Assembly (NCBI RefSeq): GCF_011604685.1
Contig: NZ_CP050063.1
Span: 3,432,501-3,496,500, forward strand
Direction: 5' to 3'
DNA from: Spirosoma aureum
Lineage (GTDB): Bacteria > Bacteroidota > Bacteroidia > Cytophagales > Spirosomataceae
DNA: 64,000 nt
Shown here piece by piece: positions 16,588 through 25,700 of this stretch. Position 1 is the stretch's first letter, and each line of letters opens with the position of its first letter. Position numbers and translations under genes: made by a program. The notes beneath the pieces were generated by a model, which worked only from the letters and a program-made list of their open reading frames with translations, was not told the origin of the DNA and did no database searches.

Positions 16588-19500
16588 ATGATTAAACATA
16601 TGCTTTCAGGCGTGTTCGTCCTGAGTAGCTGGCTTACTGTCTCTGCTCAGGACCGAACCCTCACCAGAATGGCCTTCGATAAAAACCGGGCTGTTCTGGC
16701 GACTACCAAAGATGCTAAAGCTGGCATCGACATCATATCCGATGTAAAAGACCTTATCAAAGGCATTGTGTCCGACGAAAAAGGAAATACGTTACCCGGA
16801 GCAACAGTATCGGTGAAGGGTACGCAGCTTGGTACAACCACGGATGTGGAAGGCCGTTTTTCGATCAATATGCCTGCCGGGGCGAAGGTGCTGGTTATCT
16901 CGTTCATTGGCATGAAGACCCAGGAAGTGGAAGTCGGTACGCGTACCACCCTCAATATTACGCTTCAAACCGGCGATCAATCGCTGGACGAAGTGGTCGT
17001 GATTGGCTACGGTACGGCAAAGCGGTCAGACGTAACATCGTCGATCACGACCGTGAAAGCCGCCGACCTGAAAGATATTCCGGCAGCTGGTGTTGACCAA
17101 TTGCTTCAGGGCAAGGCAGCCGGTGTAACGGTCACCAGCAATGGTGGCCAGCCGGGCGGTGGTGTGTCGGTTAAAGTGCGTGGGGTAACGTCCATCAATA
17201 GCAATGACCCACTGTTTGTAATCGATGGTGTTCCGTTTGTTGGCGGAAATACCTCATCGAGTACGGGTTATGCTGGCTTGGGCGGTGGCGATGGTCAGAC
17301 CGGCAACTCGGTTATGGCCATGCTGAATCCCAATGACATTGAGTCGATCGATGTGTTGAAAGATGCATCGGCACAGGCCATCTACGGTTCGCAGGCGGCA
17401 AACGGAGTGATTCTGATCACAACCAAAAAAGGCAAACAGGGCGAAGGGAAGATCAATTACGAGATGTATACGGGCGTATCGGAAGTGACCCGCCGACTCG
17501 ATCTGATGAATCTGCGCGATTTTGCCAAATACCAGAATGAAGTGCTGCCAATCATTGGTAATCCTGTTGCCGATGAGTTCAAAAATCCGGATCTGCTCGG
17601 CAATGGGACCGACTGGCAGGAAGCTATGTTTCAGCGGGGAGCCATCAATAACCACCAGTTGAGCTTTTCGGGTGGACGTGAAAAAACGACGTATTACCTG
17701 TCGCTCAATTATTTCGACAACAAAGGAATTCTGCTGGGTTCCGACTTTAAGCGGTATGCCTCCCGGTTTAGCCTCGATAGCCAATTAAAGAGCTGGGCCA
17801 AAGTGGGTATCAGTGCCAACGTCTCCCGCAGCATTCAGAACGTGTCGCTGGCCGATGCCGCCGAGGGTACGATCTGGTGGGGTGCATCGACCAGTCCGCT
17901 GACTCCCGTTAAGAATCTTGACGGTTCATGGGGTGGTGGCCAAACCATTGGTGGTGTACAATACAACAACTCAAACCTGGTCGGAAATAGCCAGTATCGG
18001 GGCAATACCAAAACGTCGAACAATATATTTGGTAGCCTGTACGCTGAGTTTCAACTGATGAAAGACCTGTCGTTACGCAATGAACTATCCTACTCGTTAG
18101 GGCAGGATAACAACGTTGCGTTTCAGAAAGCCGGTAACGTTGGCGGTACGTCGTTCCGTAGTAAACTGATCGATTCCCGGTCCGACAGTTACTACTATTC
18201 GATTACCAACTACCTGAATTACAATAAATACATCAAGAAACACGGGATTCAGGCAACGTTGGGCCACCAGGCCCAGCACTCCTACTACGAGTCGATCTCG
18301 GGTACAAAGGTCGACTTACAGGCCAATATTTTTGACCTCAACACGGGTAGCTCCGACCAGACAACCTGGGGTTTGAGTGGCGGTAAAGGGCAGTGGGCTA
18401 TGGAGTCCTATTTCGCCCGCGCCAACTATACCTACGATGATCGGTATTCGCTTTCGGCCAGCTTCCGGGCCGATGGATCGTCGAACTTCGGGCCCAATAA
18501 CCGTTGGGGTTATTTCCCTGGCGTATCGGCGGGCTGGACAGTGTCGAACGAGAAATTTATGAAGGGCGATATTTCGAAAGTGCTGAGTTATGCAAAAGTA
18601 CGTCTGGGTTACGGAATCGTTGGTAATCAGAACTTCCCCAGCGGGGCACCTAATCCGGCCTATGTGGGTGCTGTCCAGTTTTTCTCGGGTCCGGTAGGCT
18701 TTGGTTCCTCAAACATGATCAATGGCATTCCGAATCCGAACCTGAAATGGGAGTCCGTCAAAACGTCCAATGCAGGGGTTGATTTAGGGTTCTTTAACGG
18801 TCGGATCGATGCTACGATTGATGTCTATAAGAAAGTGACTTCCGATATGATCATCTTCCTGACAGGTCCAAACCTGATTGGGGTAGGCGACCAGTGGGAT
18901 GATCTGAAGGCACCGCTGGGAAATGCCGGTCAGATGACCAATACCGGGATCGATATCGGCCTGACAACGACCAACATCCGGAAGGGTAACTTTAGCTGGA
19001 AGACCAACCTCGTATTTACGCAATTTACCAACAGCTACGACCGGGCGGCCAGTGCGGCTTCGGCGCTGGATGGGAAGGTATATTACAACAACTACCTCAT
19101 CACGCACACGACACCCGGCCGTCCTGTTGGCTCGTTCTGGGGATTGGTAACCGATGGATTGTTCCGTACCCAGGCCGATCTGGACGCCAGTCTTCCCCAG
19201 TTTGGCTACAAGGTCAACAGGAATGAAACCTGGCTGGGCGACATTCGCTATAAAGACATTAACGGCGATAAGAAGATCGACGCGCAGGACCTGACCTTCA
19301 TTGGTAGCCCGTTGCCCAAATTCAGTTGGGGATTCACGAATACGCTCAACTACGGCGATTTCGACTTTTCGTTATTCCTCCAGGGCAGTCAGGGTGCCAA
19401 AGCGTATAACTTCCTCCGCTGGCAACTGGAAGGGCTAAATAATGCCTATACGAACCAGATGAAATCGGTAACGGATCGGTATACAGAAACGAATCTGAAC

Positions 19501-19815
19501 GGTGCACTACCTCGTTTCACGAACACGAACAAGAATAACACGGCTATGTCGGATCGGTATGTAGAAGATGCCTCCTACGCCCGAATTCAGAACGTTACCC
19601 TTGGCTATCGGCTCCCCAAAAACTTAATAGGTAAGGTTAAAGTCACAAATCTCCGGATTTACGGATCGATTCAGAACCTGAAAACTTTCACGAATTATTC
19701 AGGCTATGATCCCGAAATCGGCGCTTTTAACAACAGCATCAAGCTCATGAATGTGGATACGGGTCACTACCCAAACCCACGTACGTTTACTGTAGGCGCG
19801 AATCTGCAATTCTAA
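16588..19815 (+). CDS. SusC/RagA family TonB-linked outer membrane protein
   Basis: TonB-dependent outer-membrane channel for oligosaccharide import, 1075 residues. A signal peptide ends at VSAQ, then comes a roughly 40-residue spacer, a carboxypeptidase-regulatory-like domain (IKGIVSDEKGNTLPGATVSV), the conserved DEVVVIGYGTAKRSDVTSSI TonB-box/plug entry, the plug (NSNDPLFVIDGVPF, LKDASAQAIYGSQAANGVI) and a 22-strand barrel ending in GANLQF. It is followed by susD and lies after its probable two-component regulator. The GH26 mannanase downstream suggests manno-oligosaccharides as cargo. Confidence 0.97.
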   Translation: MIKHMLSGVFVLSSWLTVSAQDRTLTRMAFDKNRAVLATTKDAKAGIDIISDVKDLIKGIVSDEKGNTLPGATVSVKGTQLGTTTDVEGRFSINMPAGAKVLVISFIGMKTQEVEVGTRTTLNITLQTGDQSLDEVVVIGYGTAKRSDVTSSITTVKAADLKDIPAAGVDQLLQGKAAGVTVTSNGGQPGGGVSVKVRGVTSINSNDPLFVIDGVPFVGGNTSSSTGYAGLGGGDGQTGNSVMAMLNPNDIESIDVLKDASAQAIYGSQAANGVILITTKKGKQGEGKINYEMYTGVSEVTRRLDLMNLRDFAKYQNEVLPIIGNPVADEFKNPDLLGNGTDWQEAMFQRGAINNHQLSFSGGREKTTYYLSLNYFDNKGILLGSDFKRYASRFSLDSQLKSWAKVGISANVSRSIQNVSLADAAEGTIWWGASTSPLTPVKNLDGSWGGGQTIGGVQYNNSNLVGNSQYRGNTKTSNNIFGSLYAEFQLMKDLSLRNELSYSLGQDNNVAFQKAGNVGGTSFRSKLIDSRSDSYYYSITNYLNYNKYIKKHGIQATLGHQAQHSYYESISGTKVDLQANIFDLNTGSSDQTTWGLSGGKGQWAMESYFARANYTYDDRYSLSASFRADGSSNFGPNNRWGYFPGVSAGWTVSNEKFMKGDISKVLSYAKVRLGYGIVGNQNFPSGAPNPAYVGAVQFFSGPVGFGSSNMINGIPNPNLKWESVKTSNAGVDLGFFNGRIDATIDVYKKVTSDMIIFLTGPNLIGVGDQWDDLKAPLGNAGQMTNTGIDIGLTTTNIRKGNFSWKTNLVFTQFTNSYDRAASAASALDGKVYYNNYLITHTTPGRPVGSFWGLVTDGLFRTQADLDASLPQFGYKVNRNETWLGDIRYKDINGDKKIDAQDLTFIGSPLPKFSWGFTNTLNYGDFDFSLFLQGSQGAKAYNFLRWQLEGLNNAYTNQMKSVTDRYTETNLNGALPRFTNTNKNNTAMSDRYVEDASYARIQNVTLGYRLPKNLIGKVKVTNLRIYGSIQNLKTFTNYSGYDPEIGAFNNSIKLMNVDTGHYPNPRTFTVGANLQF

Positions 19816-19834
19816 ATTAAAGAGCGAAAGCATA

Positions 19835-19932
19835 AATGAGTGAAAGAGCGAATTGCTGATGCAAAGCGTTCCGAAGGCTCTTTATTCTGAAAGATGATAG
19901 GACTCACTCATTCTTTCGCTCTTTCACTCATT
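19835..19932. repeat. 18-bp inverted repeat between susC and susD
   Basis: Arms 19835-19852 and 19915-19932 pair perfectly across a 62-base spacer that occupies the susC-susD gap. A second copy of the inner motif (AAAGAGCGAAAG at about 19820) can also pair with the right arm. It may cause partial termination or protect the susC message, changing the SusC:SusD ratio. Confidence 0.55.
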
Positions 19933-19943
19933 AAATACAAGCC

Positions 19944-21512
19944 ATGAAATTTAAGCCACTATATACTCTGCTGTTTCCGGCAATGGTGTTATCGTCCTGT
20001 TCGAAAGACTTCATTGAACGGCCCTCACTTTCGGGTACAACGACCGGCAACTATTACAACAATGCGGACGAAGTACGGTCTGCAACCAGTACGCTTTATA
20101 GCGGTTTACCCTGGCGAAACTACGAGAGCAGGGCGCAGGATGCCATTGGCGATGTGATGGCGGGAAACATGTTTACGTATACCGATGTAGAATACCTGAA
20201 CTTCACCGTATCATCTGCCTCCGAGCGAATTGGCGCTGCCTGGGGAGCGTTTTATAAGATCATCGGCTATGCCAATGTGATGATTAAAACCTTTGAGGAA
20301 AAGAAGGCCGCTGGGGGTGGTGCTGCTTATCTGGACCCGGCAATTGCTGAATGTCATTTTATTCGCGGTACGCTTTACTTATACATTGCCCGCACCTGGG
20401 GAGCGGCACCGATTATTACCGATCCGGGCGAAACGGCGCTGTCGGGCAACTTCAATATCCCACGGTATCTGCAAAAAGATGTACTGCGTTTTGCGTTGGA
20501 GGAGTTGAAACTGGCCGAAGCCGGCCTCCCAGAATCGGACGTGGCCGGACGATTGACGAAGTATTCGGCTAAAGGAATGATGTCGAAGCTGTATCTGTAC
20601 AGCAAAGACTACGCAAACGCCAAAGCGAAGGCCGAAGAAGTGATCAATTCGGGCAAATACAGTCTGGTTGCTGATTACAACGGCATGTTCACGAAAATGA
20701 GCATGAACAACAACGTGGAGTCGTTATTCTCGATTCAGCATCAACTGGCGCAGGACCCCTGGGGAACGGGTAACCTGAAAAATCCGGATCGGGGAGCGGG
20801 TAACCTTCGTACCGCCGAAGCCGATGCCTGGGAAATGTACATTCCGTCGCTCGATATGCTGAAAGAGTATGAATTTGGCGATCTGCGCCGAAAATGGTCG
20901 GTGATGGAACACGGATGGACCAATCCGAACTGGAAACCGCAACGTGTCAATGCGCCCAAATACAATGCGTTTATGGCCAACGGATATAAATACGATACGC
21001 TGCAACCAACCGAAGATGGTGGAATTCTCAACGCGACCCGCTCCAATATTGCCAAGTACTTTGCCGGTCCCGGCAAGAGTTTTGGTGGCGAATCGGTTCT
21101 CGGTCAGAACTCGGGAAATAACGTGGTGCTGCTTCGCTATGCCGACATCCTGCTGATTTATGCCGAGGCTACGCTGGCCGGTGGCGCATCGACAAATGAT
21201 GCCAAAGCACTCGAAGCTTTGAATAAAGTACGGACGCGTGCTGGTTTATCGCCCAAAACATCGTTTACGCTCGACGACATTCTGCACGAACGGCGTGTGG
21301 AATTTGCCTTTGAAGGCGACTACTGGTACGATATTCAGCGTCAGGGTTTTGCAAAAGCGAAAGCAATAATTGAAAAGCAAAACCGGGGAACGGTCACTGG
21401 AGCGAACTACATAACCAATTTCACCGAAGACAAGATGTATCTGCCGATACCGGCCGGAGAGATCGTGCAGGACCCCGAATTGGGCAAAGATCCAGTGCCT
21501 TATTACAAGTAG
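19944..21512 (+). CDS. RagB/SusD family nutrient uptake outer membrane lipoprotein
   Basis: Surface glycan-binding lipoprotein that forms the lid of the SusC channel; 522 residues. The lipobox is VLSSC (Cys near residue 19). The helical TPR-like SusD fold is visible in YYNNADEVRSATSTLYSGL, ECHFIRGTLYLYIARTWGAAPII and RYADILLIYAEATL, with the C-terminal HERRVEFAFEGDYWYDIQR signature. It is the direct partner of the preceding SusC. Confidence 0.97.
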   Translation: MKFKPLYTLLFPAMVLSSCSKDFIERPSLSGTTTGNYYNNADEVRSATSTLYSGLPWRNYESRAQDAIGDVMAGNMFTYTDVEYLNFTVSSASERIGAAWGAFYKIIGYANVMIKTFEEKKAAGGGAAYLDPAIAECHFIRGTLYLYIARTWGAAPIITDPGETALSGNFNIPRYLQKDVLRFALEELKLAEAGLPESDVAGRLTKYSAKGMMSKLYLYSKDYANAKAKAEEVINSGKYSLVADYNGMFTKMSMNNNVESLFSIQHQLAQDPWGTGNLKNPDRGAGNLRTAEADAWEMYIPSLDMLKEYEFGDLRRKWSVMEHGWTNPNWKPQRVNAPKYNAFMANGYKYDTLQPTEDGGILNATRSNIAKYFAGPGKSFGGESVLGQNSGNNVVLLRYADILLIYAEATLAGGASTNDAKALEALNKVRTRAGLSPKTSFTLDDILHERRVEFAFEGDYWYDIQRQGFAKAKAIIEKQNRGTVTGANYITNFTEDKMYLPIPAGEIVQDPELGKDPVPYYK

Positions 21513-21545
21513 AGAATAAAGCACCAACACCAACGAAACATTCAG

Positions 21546-22639
21546 ATGAAATTCAATAGATTCAATCGAATAGCAGGATTATCAGTACTGACGGTTCTGA
21601 CCGCGTTTGTGATCAGCTCCTGCGAAAAAGATACCGATGGAAGCCCACAAATTGGGACTGGTAATCCAGTAGCTAAAGCCCTCTCGCCCGATTCGGCGGC
21701 CGGCGGAACAACCATTACGCTGACCGGTTCTGGTTTAGGCGATATACGCAGTATTGTGTTCGACAAAGGAAACGTGCCAGCCGGTTTTCAGCCTACGCTA
21801 AATACCGATAACGCGCTCATTTTTCGAGTGCCATCCGAAGTTGCAGGCGGGTCGCAGAACATTGTGTTCACCAATAGTGCCGGCAGAACACTGACTGTAC
21901 CATTTAAAGCCCTGGCGTACCCTACTGTTTCTGATGTATCCAATTACAACTTCACAAAAGGTACGGTCATTACGATTACGGGAAATAACCTCGATGACGT
22001 TACGACGGTTGCCGTTGCTGACTCAGTAAAGGGCATTTCGGATGCCGTGACCATTGTTTCGAAGGATAAAAAGCAACTGGTTGTTCAGATGCCAGCTACT
22101 ACACTGAGCCGGGGTACGCTGAGCATTACAAACGGTACCGGGCGTATCCGCACTAAGCAGGAGTTTATTAATACCGACAAGGCGTACCAGGTCTTTACCG
22201 ATGCCTACGGAACGGGTTTTCAGGATGGCTCATGGGGGAGGCCGCTGCTGTATCGACCAAGGAGTTCAAATCAGGAACCGCGTCGATTGGAAAGAACTTC
22301 CAGAAAGGCAACTGGCATCTGATCGCTTTTGCCAACTGGTCGGGGTCAGCCATTCCGTATTCTGCCGATTATGCCTACGTAACAGGCTGGATCAAAGGGG
22401 CTTCTGCCGATTATTCACTCTATCTAACAACGGATGCCGGTAAGGGTGGATTTGGCGACTTTTCCGACAAAAACAAGATTGATGTAAAAGCCGGAACGTG
22501 GACTTATTTCAAGCTCAAGCTTTCCGACATCGACTTCTGGGTACCCGGCAAATCGCTTACTCAGCTTGGCTTCCGAATTCAGGGCCCCGATAAACAGGAC
22601 GAGACATTCTATTTCGACGACGTGATGCTGGTTAAGTAG
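21546..22639 (+). pseudogene. IPT/TIG surface glycan-binding lipoprotein, frameshifted
   Basis: Third gene of the SusCD operon. The first frame (21546 to about 22235) gives a lipoprotein signal (VISSCEKD) and two IPT/TIG immunoglobulin-like domains (VAKALSPDSAAGGTTITLTG and TKGTVITITGNNLDD). The second frame (from about 22232 to 22639) continues with a beta-sandwich ending FYFDDVMLVK, typical of SGBP-B-like glycan-binding domains. The frames join at a run of five G (22234-22238): one extra G would restore a single protein of about 364 residues reading DGSWGEAAAVSTKEF. Either the gene is broken, it uses frameshifting, or the base is a sequencing error. Confidence 0.85.
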
Positions 22640-22647
22640 TTGCAGCT

Positions 22648-22698
22648 GGAAAGACTACCTTCCCGAATAGTCAGCGCTTTCGGGAAGGTAGTCTTTCC
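22648..22698. terminator. 20-bp inverted repeat after the glycan-binding gene
   Basis: Arms 22648-22667 and 22679-22698 pair perfectly around an 11-base loop, starting 9 bases after the stop. It probably terminates or trims the SusC-SusD-SGBP message before the mannanase gene. Confidence 0.7.
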
Positions 22699-22780
22699 GC
22701 TTCATTTTCCTTCGCGACTATCCTTTTAAAAGCAGCGAACCTGCTTTCCGGCTATTCCTTTACCCTTAGTTTCCTGACCT

Positions 22781-24757
22781 ATGCTTTTGGGTTTATTCAG
22801 TTCGTTACAATGCTTTCTCCCATTGTATGGGCACGTACGAGCTCTTTCTTTAGCAATTGGCTTAGGGTATGGCATTACAGGATTTGCCGCTGATCCCATA
22901 CGGATTGAAGCCGAGGCCAGTGAGGGCGTTACGCGAAATGGCGTTCAGGTTACGAATGAGAAACTCGGGTTTTCAGGGACCGGCTATGCCTGGGGCTTTG
23001 ACGATGATAGCAATGGGGGCGACAATATTGTTTTTGCCGTGCCTGCCGCAGCGGGAGCCTATGAATTAACCATTGGCTATTATTCGCCCTACGGGGATAA
23101 AAAGACTTTACTAGCCGTAAATGGAGCCGTTAGTGAGCAGGATTTAAAGGCGACCGGCGAAAAGTTCAGCGCGGTTATGGTTGGTACATTTCAACTCAAT
23201 GACGGTCAAAACACCATTTCCCTGACGAAAAATTGGGGTTACTACGGAATCGACTACATTATGCTGACACCGGCTGCTCCCAAACCGCCTGCCATTGTTC
23301 CCCTGGTGAATGGCCGCGCTGAGGCCGAACTGGGCGATCTGACCGGTGTCGATATAGCCACGATCAATCCGGGTTTTTCGGGAACTGGCTATGTGACAGG
23401 CTTTGATAATGCGACGGATAAACTAAGTCTGACGTTCAATGCACCAGCAGGCTTGTATGAGCTTAGCCTTGGCTATGCATCGCCATATGGTGATAAAAGA
23501 GTTGATTTTCAGGTTAATAATGAAAAGGGGAGTGGTACGTTAAAACAAACGATCACCGGGTTTAGTAGCGCCAACGCAGGCAAGTTTCTGTTGCAGGAAG
23601 GCCTGAATACCCTGATAATTTATCGGGGTTGGGGGTACTATGACATTGATTATATTCAACTGACACCCACAACCGCACCACTGCCAGTCAGACCACCCAA
23701 ACTGCTTGTCGATGCCCAGGCTACCCGCTCGACCAGGGGATTGTTCTCGTATCTGGTTGATCAATATGGAAGCAAGGTAATTTCGGGACAACAGGACGAC
23801 GTGGAGTACGTGCTGGAAAAAACCGGGAAAGAGCCCGCCATCGGTTCATTCGATCTAATCGATTATTCCCCGACCCGCGTTCAGTTTGGGGCCAATCCGC
23901 AGCGAACCAGCGAAGCCATTATCAAGTGGGCAAAGAAAGGTGAAGGGCGGGGAATCATTAGCCTGATGTGGCACTGGAATGCGCCTGCCGACCTGATCAA
24001 TCAGTCGCCAGACAAACTATGGTGGCGTGGTTTTTATACAGATGCGACAACGTTCGACATTGACGCCGTGCTGGCCGATAGGAATAGCGAACAGTATCGA
24101 CTCATTCTGCGGGACATGGACGCGATTGCATCGCAGCTCAAAAAATTCCAGGCAGCCGATGTACCTGTGCTCTGGCGACCCCTTCACGAAGCATCGGGCG
24201 GCTGGTTCTGGTGGGGAGCAAAGGGTTCTGGCGCATTCAAAGAACTCTGGCATATTTTATACGACCGGCTAACGAACTACCACCAATTACATAACCTGAT
24301 CTGGGTGTATACAGCCACGGATACGTTTAACCCGGACTGGTATCCCGGCGATCAGTATGTCGATATTGTGGGCGAGGATATCTACGCTGATTCGACCGCG
24401 AACATGAGCGGAAACTGGGCCAGCGCACAAAATCAGCTGAATGGAAAAAAACTCGTAGCTCTTTCCGAAACGGGTAACCTGCCAAATCCTGACAAGATTC
24501 GTGGGTTCGGAACGTGGTGGTCCTGGTTTACCGTCTGGACAGGCGCTGATTATATCAAAAAGCAACCGATCGACCTACTGAAAGCCGTATTTACGGATAA
24601 GGACGTGATTACGCGGGATGAACTTCCTGACTGGCGACTGCCAATTACGCTGAAAGTTCAGTATCAGGAGGGCAATAACGGTAAGGCGACCAACAATACT
24701 GGCAAGCCGAAGCTGATCAACGAAGGGCCAACAGCTCAGTCACGCTCAAAATTCTAA
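22781..24757 (+). CDS. GH26 endo-beta-1,4-mannanase with two CBM35-like domains
   Basis: Exported enzyme of 658 residues that cuts the beta-1,4-mannan backbone. After an N-terminal signal region (about 1-37) come two tandem CBM35-like modules (about 38-165 and 172-300), each with GFSGTGY, SPYGDK and a final WGYYxIDYI motif. The GH26 catalytic domain follows: the acid/base Glu lies in WRPLHEASGGWFWWG (near residue 469) and the nucleophile Glu in VALSETGN (near 563). WHWN and IVGEDIY are further family motifs. The gene sits downstream of SusCD and fixes mannan or glucomannan as the likely substrate of this locus. Confidence 0.94.
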   Translation: MLLGLFSSLQCFLPLYGHVRALSLAIGLGYGITGFAADPIRIEAEASEGVTRNGVQVTNEKLGFSGTGYAWGFDDDSNGGDNIVFAVPAAAGAYELTIGYYSPYGDKKTLLAVNGAVSEQDLKATGEKFSAVMVGTFQLNDGQNTISLTKNWGYYGIDYIMLTPAAPKPPAIVPLVNGRAEAELGDLTGVDIATINPGFSGTGYVTGFDNATDKLSLTFNAPAGLYELSLGYASPYGDKRVDFQVNNEKGSGTLKQTITGFSSANAGKFLLQEGLNTLIIYRGWGYYDIDYIQLTPTTAPLPVRPPKLLVDAQATRSTRGLFSYLVDQYGSKVISGQQDDVEYVLEKTGKEPAIGSFDLIDYSPTRVQFGANPQRTSEAIIKWAKKGEGRGIISLMWHWNAPADLINQSPDKLWWRGFYTDATTFDIDAVLADRNSEQYRLILRDMDAIASQLKKFQAADVPVLWRPLHEASGGWFWWGAKGSGAFKELWHILYDRLTNYHQLHNLIWVYTATDTFNPDWYPGDQYVDIVGEDIYADSTANMSGNWASAQNQLNGKKLVALSETGNLPNPDKIRGFGTWWSWFTVWTGADYIKKQPIDLLKAVFTDKDVITRDELPDWRLPITLKVQYQEGNNGKATNNTGKPKLINEGPTAQSRSKF

Positions 24758-24789
24758 AGCCTTAAGAACACAATAGAAGCGAAGTTTAT

Positions 24790-24826
24790 AAACGGGCGGG
24801 TCATCTTGTACCTGCCCGTTTTTTTA
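24790..24826 (+). terminator. Rho-independent terminator after the mannanase
   Basis: A 12-bp stem with one G-T wobble (24790-24801 with 24810-24821), an 8-base loop and a run of T. Classic intrinsic terminator closing the mannan operon. Confidence 0.9.
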
Positions 24827-24856
24827 TGAAGAAACGAAATTGTTTTTACCTATGGA

Positions 24857-25624
24857 CTAGGAATCCAGGATTGCAACGACTCGGGCCGGTGCGGCAGAGG
24901 CACCTATAATCTTGAGTGGAAAAACGCAGACCTTAAAGCCAGATGCCGGTAAGGCGTCCAGATTGACGAGTTGTTCCATGTGGCAGTATTCCAGCTCGCG
25001 GCCAACCAGATGGGCTTGCCAGAATAATTCACGATTCTGGCTGATTTTAGCCTGTTTGATCATGTAAGGAAATGGCAAATCCCAGCCCCACTGATCAATT
25101 CCCATTACGTTAATACCCTGATTTATTAACCAGCGCGTTGCTTCCGGACTCATTCCCGTGCCTTTTTCGGCAAACTCTTTTGTCCCATTGAGCTTATCAC
25201 GCCCGGTTCGGATGAGAACAATCATGGTCGGTTTTAGCTCAACCCCTGTTTTCTGAAGCGCATTCTGTAGATCGTCTACCGTAATGGGATCAAAATCCGC
25301 TTTATGACTCATATCAATCACCAAACCGTCACCATAGCACCAGTCAAGTGGAATCTGATCGATTGTTTTGGCTGGTTGCCCGGCCACAATTGGTGCATAA
25401 TGCCAGGGCGCATCGAGGTGGGTCGTTGAATGAACACCCATAGACTGAATGGTGTCATCGGCCCAGCCCGTGAAATCTTTAGGAAATAACCGGAAGGGAA
25501 GACCCAGCAACCGAATGAGCCATTTAGCACGGCTATGCGGTTTATGCTTGATCCTGACCCGCATAAACCACGGATCGTTGGGATTGTAACGGATGGGTTT
25601 TGACAGGTCGATCAGGCGCGACAT
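24857..25624 (-). CDS. Cyclase family protein (kynurenine formamidase-like)
   Basis: Metal-dependent hydrolase of 255 residues in the cyclase/formamidase family. The signature GVHSTTHLDAPWHYAP supplies the metal-binding His and Asp residues (HxxTHxDxPxH). It starts at ATG 25624 (MSRLIDLSKPIRY); the frame runs open further upstream but would overlap the end of the GH9 gene. It lies 76 bases behind that gene on the same strand and may be co-transcribed. The substrate is unknown: family members open kynurenine formamide, isatin or lactone-like rings. Confidence 0.85.
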   Translation of the reverse strand: MSRLIDLSKPIRYNPNDPWFMRVRIKHKPHSRAKWLIRLLGLPFRLFPKDFTGWADDTIQSMGVHSTTHLDAPWHYAPIVAGQPAKTIDQIPLDWCYGDGLVIDMSHKADFDPITVDDLQNALQKTGVELKPTMIVLIRTGRDKLNGTKEFAEKGTGMSPEATRWLINQGINVMGIDQWGWDLPFPYMIKQAKISQNRELFWQAHLVGRELEYCHMEQLVNLDALPASGFKVCVFPLKIIGASAAPARVVAILDS

Positions 25625-25700
25625 AAGCGGTAAGCAGGTAGTTAGCTCGCCAAAACTAATGATTCGCCGGGTAGAATGTACACCCGGCGAATCGCAGAAT

